DNA from: Wolfiporia cocos
Lineage: Eukaryota; Basidiomycota; Agaricomycetes; Polyporales; Phaeolaceae
Direction: 5' to 3'
Assembly (NCBI GenBank): GCA_029448655.1
Contig: JACCLO010000014.1
Span: 620,001-684,000 of the forward strand
DNA length: 64,000 nucleotides
The notes beneath the pieces are model-generated. The model did not search any database and was not told the origin of the DNA. It was given only the letters and a program-made list of their open reading frames with translations. The position numbers and the translations under genes were made by a program. Of the stretch, positions 55,081 to 64,000 are shown one piece after another; positions within the stretch are counted from its first letter, which is position 1, and each line of letters opens with the position of its first letter.

Positions 55081-55090
55081 ATTTGGCTTA

Positions 55091-55659
55091 TGTCACAGAC
55101 TTACGTCTGTGCTACCCCTGAGCTCAGGGGGAACCACACACGCCGTGAGGCGAGGCCGCAAGTCACCGTGCCAGCGCTGAACGTAGAGGTGCATGGGATG
55201 ACTGCACATTCCCTGGCGTGCGTCGAGATAGCGACGGCGGCTCACAGACAAGCACGACGAGATGAGGGCCCCGGGCCAGCAGGCATCACAGCAATAGTAA
55301 GAGAGGGTTGTTACACCATTGACGAGAATCTAAAGGATGGGGAGTAAGCCCCATCCGCTACTGCCTATATACATCTGGAGACAGTGCTACTGGCTGCCCT
55401 AAAGTCATGGCCTGTGCGCATGTAACTACAAGTGACCATAACGTAACACTAAATGTAACGAGGAGGTGACCTTACACGTGATGTACCTGGCACGCGCGCT
55501 GCCTGACGAGCGCTCACCTACTGGGTCAGATGATCTGTGGAGGTATCTAGGGCGTGACTGAAGGGTGAGCTTAGTGTGAGCGGAGCGCGCACGTGTGCAG
55601 TGGCGCCCATACAATACTAGCGAGGGATGAGGGTACCCCCCAAGGGGTGAACCGTGACA
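55091..55659 (+). repeat. solo LTR-B, 569 bp
   Basis: TGTCACAGACTTACGTC ... GGTGAACCGTGACA with perfect duplication GCTTA (55086-55090, 55660-55664). It is the same family as the LTRs at 10584 and 11851 (CTCAGGGGGAACC, CCAGCGCTGAACGTAGAGG blocks shared). Confidence 0.9.
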
Positions 55660-56389
55660 GCTTATACCATTGCGCGGTTATGCCTTATGGTATATTGTAC
55701 CACTGGGGTTTCCAAGCCCCTAATATTCTGTGACACCTGACTGGCCTACCTGCAAACCGTTAACCAAATGTACGGTTCCCACACCAACCAATTGAACCCA
55801 GCATCTTTTTCCGATCCCAAGCGTGCTGCTGACGAGCGCCCGCTAAAGTTGGCCAGCGAAGCCCAAGACGACTTATTCAGCGAGAAGGGCTTCGAAATTC
55901 CGCGTGCCTTTTCCAAGCTGGCGCGCAACCGCATCCATATCCCGCTAACGATTACAACTTCCGAGGCCATCGGTACGATGCACTGTAACCCCGGCTCTGT
56001 TAAAGTCAAGCATCTGCAGAACTGGGAGGGCGTAAAGCGGGACGTGCTGGATCTGTCATGCTGGCCTGCAGAAGAGACCCTGCCCGCAAGCAATTTTACT
56101 GGGGCTTGGTGGAACATGCTGAAGGTCTACAAGAGAATCGCTGAACTGGCAGTCGTGAAGCACTTCCAGGACCACTTTGAGTTCCTCACGGGCACCCCTG
56201 ACTTCTCGCGCAACTATCTGCAATTTTGTGTTTTGACATTGAGGTTCGACGCGCATACATAAACAAGCCGACCGCCTTCAGCACCTCGTCAGTCGAATAC
56301 CGGAACCGTTCCCACGAAATTTGCCTACAGGTGTTGGAGGAAAAAGCCGAAAGCAGTATCTGCGATCCCCCACCTCGATACCATCCCTA

Positions 56390-57721
56390 TGACACAAGAC
56401 TACTCACTTATGAAATAAGGCTTGAGGTTTGCTGGTTAGGCGGTAGCTTTGAGGTTGTCGGTAGACAAGAACTTGTAAAGCGAGTAGAGCAGGGAGCAAT
56501 GAGTTGTTAGCTTGAAGTGCAAATGCAATGAATAGAATCTGAGGTGTTAACGCTCAGATATTGTTACGGTTATTTTGATTTTTCGAATATCGACAGAACT
56601 CACCACCGGGCGAATACGATACAGGGACTTGTTGCACAACCAACCCCCTGGCTACTCGTGACTTCACTGGGTGCACCCCCAGTTGTACTAGCATGTAGGG
56701 CGCGTTTCATCCTTGGCAGATCCAACTCTGCCATCGTTTCGTGTTTATAATTTATTAGCTGATAGATGACGTTCAACCACCATCATTCCTATCAGATATA
56801 TCACTACATACTCATCAAATGTTTGGTACTATAGCGTAGATAGTATCGGTGGCATCTGGGACAGGTTTGACCCCTAAAACCTAACGTAGTATATAAACTC
56901 GTGTATTTACTGTCGAGGCTCTTCAGCTCGACCTTGTTGTACAAACAAGAAGTCTTATACCCGTTCTCAAATGTAGGAAACTACGCTCAAGTATTTCTCG
57001 CTCGAGCAACTGAACGACTAAGTCCTCGAAGTGCACACAGACTTCTCGGACTTAGGCGAGTTTAATATTCTATTCAACTCGCACTCTGAACAGACTATAT
57101 CCTCTAACGCGTATTGGATATTAACCGATCTCCTAAGAATTTCACTTAGGACTTGAAGGCATCTAACAAGTATTTGCATTGCACACGGCAACAAGCCTAC
57201 ATGCAGAAGAACAATTTATATTCGCGACTTTAATACACAAACGGGTATTCGACCCGTAACAGATATCGAAGTATATATACACGTTATACAAGACTCCTAA
57301 CAGTCTTATAACCTAATCTAATTACCCCAATCCGTACAGGCAAGTCCTCAGAGACCTAAGTAATTAGTAATACACCGTAAATACATATGCCGATCAAAAT
57401 CGGGATATAGGTGTGCGGCATGAGCCACGCGAATGGCGTATAGTGCGCAATCATTAGTCAGTTGGGGGCGTGACCAAGCGCCGGTCCGCTGATCTAATGT
57501 GTATGACGTTTCATGGACGAAGTGTCCGATTGGCTGCAAGAATAGACATGTGACTTATAATGGGAACCACCGTGATTAGATACCGTTGCTACGGGAGATA
57601 ACGCGGCCATCATTCGGCTTGGATGTAACGAATAGTTACCAACCAGCTAAGCACTAGTTAGATGTATAAACCGTAGATAAAATGGGAACAATAGTATTAA
57701 TACTAGGAAAATATTGTGACA
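56390..57721. repeat. LTR-D-type insertion carrying a solo LTR-A
   Basis: TGACACAAGACTACTC ... AAATATTGTGACA with perfect duplication CCCTA (56385-56389, 57722-57726). About 627 bp without the inner LTR. Locus A has the uninterrupted gag sequence near 8070, so this insertion postdates the duplication. Confidence 0.85.
56562..57261 (+). repeat. solo LTR-A
   Basis: 700 bp, TGTTACGGTTATTTTG ... ATTCGACCCGTAACA, with perfect duplication GATAT (56557-56561, 57262-57266), inside the insertion at 56390-57721. It lacks about a dozen bases in the GATAGATAG region relative to other copies. Confidence 0.92.
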
Positions 57722-57925
57722 CCCTACAGCGACTCTCGTGGTCCCGGCAAACGGAGGCCCTTTCTGGAAGGCAGCCTGCCTCTATCCTCCAGACCGTTCT
57801 GCCTTATCTGCGGGAGGGGTGGTCACGTTGTGGCAAAGTGCTCAGCAACTACGCTCAAAAAAGGCCAACCAGTCCGGTGCACATGGCACCAGAAATGACT
57901 TGTTACCGACCGCACGAGACAGGAG

Positions 57926-58630
57926 TGTTACAGGCCATATACCCGTTCGTATATTCGAGTCACGAATATAGATTGTTCTTCTGCACTTAGGCGCGCTGCC
58001 GTGTGCAAGGCAAATACTCGTTAGATGCCTTCAAGTCCTAGGTGAAGTCCTTAGGAGATCGTGTAATATCCAATATGCGTTAGAGGATATAATTTGTTCA
58101 AGTGCAAGTCAAATAGAATATAAGACTCGCCTAAGTCCAAGAAGTCAGTGTGCACTTCGAGGACTTAGTCGTTTGGTTGCTCGAGTGAGAAATACTGAGC
58201 GTAGTTTCCTACGTTTGAGAACGAGTATAAGACTTCTTGTTTGTACAACAAGGTCGAGCTAAAGAGCCTCGACAATAAGTACATGAGCTTTTATACTACG
58301 CTAGGTTTTAAGGGTCAAGTCTATTACAGATGTCACCACTACTATCTACGCTATAGTACCAAACGTTTGATAAGTATGTAGTGATATATCCGAGACGATA
58401 GATAGGAATGATGGTGGTTGAACGCCATCTATCAGCTAGTGAATGATAAACATGAAACGAGGACAGAGTTGGATCTGTCAGAGTTGAAACACGCCCTATC
58501 TGCTAGTCATCTGGGGTTATCCCAGTAGAATCACAAATAGCCAGGGGGTTGGTTGCACAACAAGTCCCTGTATCGTATTCACCCTATGGTGAATTCTGCC
58601 AGCGTTTGAAAAATCAACATAACCGTAACA
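57926..58630 (-). repeat. solo LTR-A at the site occupied by gypsy 2 in locus A
   Basis: 705 bp, TGTTACAGGCCATATACC ... AACCGTAACA, with perfect duplication AGGAG (57921-57925, 58631-58635). The position in gag is exactly that of gypsy 2 in locus A (AGGAG at 26848 and, inverted, 7892). Both begin TGTTACAGGCC. One ancestral insertion explains both. Confidence 0.92.
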
Positions 58631-58732
58631 AGGAGTTATGTATCATCTGGAACCTCCACGGCTGATGCCACACGTGCCGGTGCCCTGATGGGGAGCCACA
58701 CCAGTGCTCGCTCTGTGGATCCTCTGATCAGC

Positions 58733-58923
58733 TGTTATGAGTCTAACACGGCTGAGCCCACGGGAAGTGGTAAGCGTGTGAAACCGTTACCCAATTAGGC
58801 AACAGGCGACGTGCTTATATACCTGGAACCACAGTCTCGCCTAACCGTGAGATTACGCCCTTTTAGCAAAGGGGGCTAAATGCCTTGCATAGCACGTGAG
58901 TGGTTCTACGTGCGACTGTAACA
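58733..58923. repeat. short solo LTR, 191 bp
   Basis: TGTTATGAGTCTAACACGG ... CGTGCGACTGTAACA with perfect duplication TCAGC (58728-58732, 58924-58928). Locus A (26935-26950) has the empty site GATCAGCCAGCC. No other copy of this family is seen in the window. Confidence 0.88.
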
Positions 58924-59423
58924 TCAGCCAGCCGCAGAATGCTCAGCCCTCACTAACTTGTCAAAACCTCCCTATCCGCGAGCTTGTGGTAACGCCTTAC
59001 GATGCTGATGGGTTCGAGACCCTGCTGCGAAAACATGGCCTCCTAAACCAATATCCTAATTTACCCCATCGTATTTGCTTCGGTTTCCCAATCGGCAATT
59101 TTGGTCCTATACTCTACACTTTCACACCTGGCAACCACCAGTCTGCCATCTCCCATCCTGACGTTATTGATGCTTATGTTGCCGAAGAACTGCGTCTTAG
59201 TCGCTTCACTGGCCTGCTCTCCAAATGGGCAGTCGAAGCTGTTTTGGAAGGCCCCTTCAGGTCCTCGCCACTATCTGTGGTCGAGAAGGCGGGTTCCCCT
59301 GGGAAGTTCCGCATGGTTTGGAACTTATCCTTCAAGGATGAAATGGGGATATCAGTAAACAATCAAATCGACTCCGATGATTTTCAGACACGTTGGGGCA
59401 GCCATTTTCGCCGATTTGGTGAG

Positions 59424-60131
59424 TGTTACGGGTCAAATACCCGTTCGTATATTCGAGTCGCGAATATAGATCATTCTTCTGCACGTAGGCACGTCGCCGT
59501 ATGCAAGGCAAATACTCGTTAGATGCCTTCGGGTCCTAAGTGAAGTCCTTAGGAGATCGGTTAATATCCAATACGCGTTAGAGGATATAATCTGTTCAAG
59601 TGCGAGTCGAATAGAATATAAGACCCGCCTAAGTCCGAGAAGTCAGTGTGCACTTCGAGGACTTAGTCGTTCGATTGCTCGAGTGAGAAATACTGAGCGT
59701 AGTTTCCTACATTTGAGAACGAGTATAGGACTTCTTGTTTATACAACAAGGTCGAGCTGAAGAGCCTCGACAGTAAGTACATTAGTTTATATACTTCGTT
59801 AGGTTTTAGGGGTCAAGCCTGTCCCAGATGTCACCAATACTATCTACGCTATAGTGTCAAATGTTTGATAGGTATGTAGTGATATATCCGAGACGATGGA
59901 TAGGAATGATGGCGGTTGAACGCCATCTATCAGCTAATAAACGATGAACGTGAAACGACAGCAGAGTTGGATCTGCCAAAGATGAAACGAGCCGTTTAGA
60001 CTAGTACAACTGGGGATGCGCCCAGTAGAATCACGAGTAGCCAGGGGGGTTGGTTGCGCAACAAGTCCCTGTATCGTATTCGCCCTATGGTGAGTTCTGT
60101 CGGTATTCGAAAAATCAAAATAACCGTAACA
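59424..60131 (-). repeat. LTR-A at the end of locus B, no target duplication
   Basis: 708 bp, TGTTACGGGTCAAATACC ... AATAACCGTAACA. The left flank GTGAG is the RT sequence of locus B; the right flank GAAAA leads into the nucleoporin-like gene. The unmatched flanks suggest that recombination between two LTRs deleted the rest of the DIRS-like element and joined it to this gene. It ends 135 bp before the gene's ATG and its own promoter points away. Confidence 0.85.
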
Positions 60132-60266
60132 GAAAAACTGAGCGCGCCTATTCGTTAGCGTCGTCTGAGTTGGCGCTGATCAATGATTCACAATCATCAA
60201 CCATACAACACAGATCCATTTCTTTCGCAAGATCGCCTCGCGCCGCATCTCGCAATGAGCGGACCA

Positions 60267-63200
60267 ATGCGGTTGGATACGCGTGGGTCACACAGATACA
60301 ATGTTCTACCCCAATTTCGCCCGGACAAACGCCCCGATTACGAAGTGAGCAACGCGTTTTGATTTCGGAATGTGGCTAACTCGAAGTAGCAGGAACTCCC
60401 TGCTTTTTCGACGCGTCTCTTCAAACGTTTATCTGACTTTTTCTCGTGGGGAAAGGAGATTATTACGAACAAGGATTATAGGCCGGATGCAGGATATGTG
60501 GAAGCCACTTGGACACTGGTTGAGCGTGGTCACCAGGTGAGCGTTTTCCCTACGTGTTTTCAGCTTTTTTTTTGCATCGCCTTCGGCTCATTTGCGTCGT
60601 TCGAAGGCAAAACGCGTCGCATTCAAATCTCAACACAAATCGCGCACGTTTTCACCCTCGGCCACATCCTGCACGTCCGCAAAGTTATGTCTCGTACTGA
60701 CATGCATCGTCCCAGCTCGCTGGCACTAGCCTGGAATTACCTACTGTTGCCGTCCCTGGAGAATACAAGAACGTCCTTGAACAGCCTGCACTCGCCCCGG
60801 AACAGCCCACCAACACCGCGCTCGAGCCTATCATGGAAGACGTCCCTGAGCCGGAATTCAGACTTGTGGAACAACCTGCACCACGCTACTGCCCCGCCCA
60901 CCCTTTCTATAACTTCCTCGCTATCCGGCCTCGTCTCGTACCGGCAGAGCTGCAAATCCCTCCTTACGAACTTCTTCCACCGGCTCCGGAGTTTCTTCCT
61001 CCTTTCGCGGATTATCCTCAAGATGAATTCGAATACTGGCTTCAGTGGCGCTATCCAGCGATCACGCTTTCCCACCAGCTGAGGGCAATAGGGAGAATGA
61101 CTGCGTACACGGAAGCGTACTTGGGTAATCGCGGCGATGGTGCTGTGGACATTATGGAGTTCAAGGGTATTATGAGAGAGGTGCAAGACCGTATGTACTG
61201 CATTCTCAGCTGTGGCCTTTGCTGACCCTTCTTTCAAAGAGCCTGACCCGGAGTGGATTCGGCAGGAGAGACTCGCTGATTATGAAGCTATCAGGGCAGC
61301 TCGAAAGGCAGCCAGATCCATCCCACCCAGGGTGGAAACTCCCGAATTTTTGGCTCTGCGCGCCGCCGCTTTGGCCGAAATAGAATGGTTCAAGAACGCC
61401 ACGGCGAATACAAAAGCCTTGATGCTGGACGCCGCCACTATACATAAAGACTGTTTCCCTGCCGCCTCTGCCGTCGCTACTCAGAACGACTCCGCACCTG
61501 ATACCTCTGCTGTTGCTACTCACAACGACGCTGCACCTACATCGCTTCCGGACCCCTCGCAACCCCTCCCTGATGCTTCGCCGATTGTCTCCGTACATGA
61601 GGTATCGAGTCCTCCGGAGCGTTCGCCTTCTAACCCCCCACCAAGCCCTGAAATGCCTCTGTATTCGACCATGGCCTTCATTGAGATTGTCAACGAAGTA
61701 ACGAAACCAGTCGAGGAGCCTGATGTCAACAATCCATACAACTGGGAAGGAGCTCGGACACATGACGTCGACGATAGCGCTTCGCTCCCTCCGCTCAAAA
61801 GGACTTGGCAGCAGATGAAGGATCTCGAAGTAGGGGCGAAACAGTCACAGCCAAGACTTACGGAGCAGAGGATCATCGAAGCGACCGTCCCGAAGGTAAG
61901 TTATCAATACTGTATCGTGCATACGAGCTCACATATTCGCAGGGAGCAAAACGGTCTCGTCCCGATCCAAACACGAAGTTCCTGAACCCAGCCGCGAATT
62001 CTGGTCAGAAGTCAAGGCGGTCGACACGGCGTCGTTTGGATGACAGTGACGATGGAGAGGATGCCGACGACGAAGGTTCTCAGCCGAAGAAGAGGAGAAT
62101 CACCTCAATGCCAAATGGACACTCGGATAGTTCGCCGTCACCAGAAGTCGCCGACGTCGATATGGACGACGCACCGTCCACACCGATTACGAAGCCCATG
62201 GAAGTTGTAGAGCCCCCGCCACGGCCAAGCACGCCCGCCTCACCACCAGTATCTACACCTACACCCACCCCCGTCCCGCGCCCAGCCGTCACCCCCCTTG
62301 CGCCTTCCCCTGTCATCAACAGTTCTCACGTTGACCGATTGTTCACGCGCAACTCGTACGCGCCCCGCGAGCCCAGCAAATTGCGGACCAGCTTTACATT
62401 TGACCAAGACAGCGAGGAGGAGACCGATTCATGCCAGGAGCATGATTCAACGATGGTGCACGCTCCCGTCCCCAAACTTGTGGAATCGATCCCCTCTCAA
62501 GAGTATCCCGCACTAGCGCACGCTCTCGCCCCCTCCGCCTCTATGGTCCCCATCAGCGCCGAGGAGCATCCCGCAAACGCGCACGCTCCCGCAAAGGCCC
62601 ACCTGGTCTGCCAGGAGCATCCCTTAACTCCGGTGCACGCTCCCGCCACCCTCGCTCGCGACGCAGTCACGTCTTACGCGTCAACTTCCGGTCAACAATG
62701 TGAACAAGAGACTGTTATGAACTCGAAGGCTCGAGAACGTGCGGCTTTGGTCCCGCTCGAGGCGCTTCCTAGGTATAAATTCTCGGTGTGTGTGGCCCCC
62801 TCTCCCGGTGCTGGCTCTCGCTTCACGAAGGCATGGCAACTCGCTTCTTCTGTCCCGGTTCATACGCTCCCGGCCTACGACTTCATGAAGCGCGTGGTGT
62901 CTTCTCTGTCGACTTCTGCTGTCTCTCTCGGTAAACAGCCTGAATGGATCTGTGGACTCTGTCAGCTCCGGAGCCCCGACTCGGCTGTCAAGTGTGTCGT
63001 CTGCGAGGCTCCACGGCCGAACAGTCCGTCCCAGGCGTCTCCCTCCCCTGCATCTTCCTCTCCATCATCTGCTCCCTCTGCTCCGTCACCCGCCCCCTCT
63101 GCTCCGTCGCCGCCACCGCCAGTTTCCGGGTTTAACTGGGCTGCCGCTGGTCTGGCGCTGCCATCTGCGACATCTGATTGGTCTGCATGGTCCGGAACAA

Positions 63201-63289
63201 GTCCAGCGCGCAACAGTGTATCGCCTGCGAATCACCAAAACCATGAACAGCCGCAATTTTTTTTGGCTGTGCGCGCTGCTCTCGAATGA
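60267..63289 (+). CDS. nucleoporin-like protein with RanBP2-type zinc finger (5 exons)
   Basis: Exons 60267-60344, 60393-60536, 60716-61190, 61240-61895 and 61943-63289 give 899 residues in one frame. The introns (48, 179, 49 and 47 bp) start GTGAGC, GTGAGC, GTATGT and GTAAGT; CTAAC or CTGAC branch points are visible in the first and third. N-terminus: basic, then TRLFKRLSDFFSWGKEI, an amphipathic helix like those by which Nup1/Nup153-type proteins bind the inner nuclear membrane. The middle is helical, then a basic, nuclear-signal-like RRSTRRRLDD...PKKRRI. A Pro/Ser-rich disordered part has four degenerate QEHP...VHAPAP repeats (about 62440-62650) and LPRYKFSV / LPAYDF motifs. RanBP2 finger W-X-C-X2-C-X10-C-X2-C lies at 62945-63010. 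The family is inferred from layout and motifs. A second finger downstream is damaged. Confidence 0.7.
63184..63246 (+). pseudogene. remnant of a second RanBP2-type zinc finger in a shifted frame
   Basis: In the -1 frame relative to the last exon the DNA reads CMVRNKSSAQQCIACESPKP and then TGA. This is the Cys-Met-x-x-Asn...Cys-x2-Cys half of a RanBP2 finger. The main frame supplies DWSAW just before it, so a small deletion removed the first Cys-x2 part and shifted the frame. The annotated C-terminus (SGTSPARNSVSPANHQ...) is then novel. Confidence 0.6.
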
Positions 63290-64000
63290 CGCATCATTTA
63301 TCGGTCGTGTACATACTGTATCATATCGGATTGTCTGTACCGCAAGAACTTCATTACAGTGCCTCGTAGATTACACAGTCGTCTGGTCCACTTAGTTATA
63401 TACCGTAGCTACTAGCAGGTGGGGTTCATCAATCGCATTAGACTCGGAGTAGGTGCGGCTTGCGTCCCTCCACGTTCTCCTCGGCCGTCCTCCGCGACCC
63501 AAGACACATCCTCAGTAACTTAGTCTTCAGCCACCTAGAAGGGTAGCCATTCATGATCAAGTTACAACCACGTGATCATCCACCAAGTGTAATTGCCAAC
63601 TGATAAGTGATGATGGGAATCTCCCGCGTGGCCCGCGATTGGAATACTACTAATCTTATCGTCAGAGCGCTAGGCCATTGCAGCCCGGTTGCAATCGGCC
63701 CGCGTTGCAACAGATTTTGATCACGGATGTAGCGGACATATCCCCGTGACATCTTCGTGGGAACGCTCGCGCGTATTTTGGCATGCATGCTTCGCTGCGC
63801 TATTCACCGCTTCGCCGCCTGCACCTGCCCCTGGAGCGGTCCGCTGCCAAGGAATACTGCTCCTCGAGCAGTTTTCTCCAGGCAGCGATATTCCTCGCCG
63901 CAGAGCGTCCACTGCTCCTAGAGCGGGGACGTATATCCATGTCGTGCGCACTGCTCCTAGAGCGGTGCCCGCTACAGTTTAGCTCGTGCGCTGCTCATAG
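63290..64000. other. 3' flank of the nucleoporin-like gene, short repeats at the end
   Basis: No gene is recognised. Near the right edge the phrase CACTGCTCCTAGAGCGG occurs at about 63909 and 63946, with related CTGCTCCTCGAGCAG (about 63857) and CCCCTGGAGCGG (about 63829). Spacing is 30-50 bp. They may be binding sites in a promoter of a gene beyond the window, or a degenerate repeat. Confidence 0.35.

Larger units (their letters stand above)
54072..55735. repeat. LTR-E of locus B, opened by two solo LTRs
   Basis: It starts TGTCACAGATTTTACCGGCAG and ends CTAATATTCTGTGACA. It is collinear with the reverse complement of 8737-8973 once 54233-55080 and 55091-55659 are removed. The right flank CCTGACTGGCC corresponds to CCCGACTGGCA of locus A, so it is the same gag insertion. 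The left flank is TATAA rather than CCCGA: the gag 5' part has been lost here. Confidence 0.88.
55741..59423 (+). pseudogene. DIRS-like gag-RT, locus B, heavily interrupted
   Basis: Gag starts mid-protein at LAYLQTVNQMYGSHTNQLNP and follows locus A through HLQNWEGVKRDVLDLSCWP. A small insertion after FSRN (about 56215) shifts the frame. After the LTR-D at 56390-57721 comes a knuckle CLICGRGGHVVAKC (57800-57845). After the LTR-A at 57926-58630 comes ELCIIWNL (with a TGA where locus A has CGGCCA), another knuckle broken by the 191-bp LTR at 58733, and RT up to FRMVWNLSFKDEMG. The copy ends at the LTR at 59424, before the RT core. It contains no YxDD-like motif and no recombinase. It is dead. 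Confidence 0.7.

Overview
The window looks like a transposon-dense, probably subtelomeric or heterochromatic, stretch of a filamentous basidiomycete (Agaricomycetes-like) chromosome. The evidence is short spliceosomal introns of 48-58 bp with GTRNGT donors and CTAAC/CTGAC-type branch points, a basidiomycete-type kinase-like gene, chromodomain Ty3/gypsy elements, hAT elements and a DIRS/Ngaro-like reverse transcriptase. No prokaryotic features, rRNA or CRISPR are visible. Only three host-type genes are legible: two copies of one kinase-like gene (3529-5608 and 32107-34186) and a nucleoporin-like zinc-finger gene at the right end (60267-63289). Nearly everything else is mobile DNA, much of it nested.

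Layout. 1-2639: a hAT transposase on the minus strand, cut by the left edge. 3.4-6.0 kb: kinase copy A. 6.0-6.6 kb: a hAT-type MITE. 6.9-28.1 kb: locus A of a DIRS-like element, opened up by (i) solo LTRs, (ii) a defective minus-strand gypsy element (19459-26847), and (iii) inside that, a complete-looking plus-strand gypsy element (9157-19458), whose gag carries a short non-autonomous LTR element (10584-12415). The segment 7826-9156 is inverted: the target-site duplications (TSDs) of two LTR insertions are swapped, and flipping it back restores both TSDs and the DIRS-like gag reading frame. 28.2-31.5 kb: LTR fragments, including a large inverted repeat made of two copies of one LTR family. 32.0-34.3 kb: kinase copy B. 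34326-53039: an 18.7-kb hAT insertion with an 8-bp TSD, whose empty site is preserved in copy A. It contains two MITEs, a second nearly identical hAT copy (inside one MITE) and a third gypsy element (41751-50454). 53-60.1 kb: locus B of the same DIRS-like element, again riddled with solo LTRs. 60.2-63.3 kb: the nucleoporin-like gene. Kinase and DIRS-like sequences occur in the same order in both loci, so A and B are probably tandem products of one segmental duplication.

How the elements work. The gypsy elements encode gag, protease, reverse transcriptase, RNase H, integrase and a chromodomain. Both gypsy lineages also carry an embedded dUTPase, but in different positions: after protease in the 9-19 kb lineage, before it in the 41-50 kb lineage. 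Both, and also the short non-autonomous element, show a primer-binding site one nucleotide after the 5' LTR that is complementary to an 11-13 nt stretch about 30-35 nt downstream of the LTR TATA box. This is the arrangement expected for Tf1/sushi-type self-priming. The 9-19 kb element additionally has a 353-codon ORF with two zinc knuckles overlapping the C-terminal part of pol in another frame. All LTR families give 5-bp TSDs and the hAT-type elements give 8-bp TSDs, so most insertion boundaries can be fixed to the base.

LTR families are named here for convenience. LTR-A: TGTTACG..., about 705 bp, gypsy 1/2. LTR-B: TGTCACAGACTTA..., 565-588 bp. LTR-C: TGTCACAAGCC..., 342 bp in gypsy 3 and about 1 kb in a related form. 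LTR-D: TGACACA...TGTGACA. LTR-E: TGTCACAGAATATTAGG..., 237 bp.
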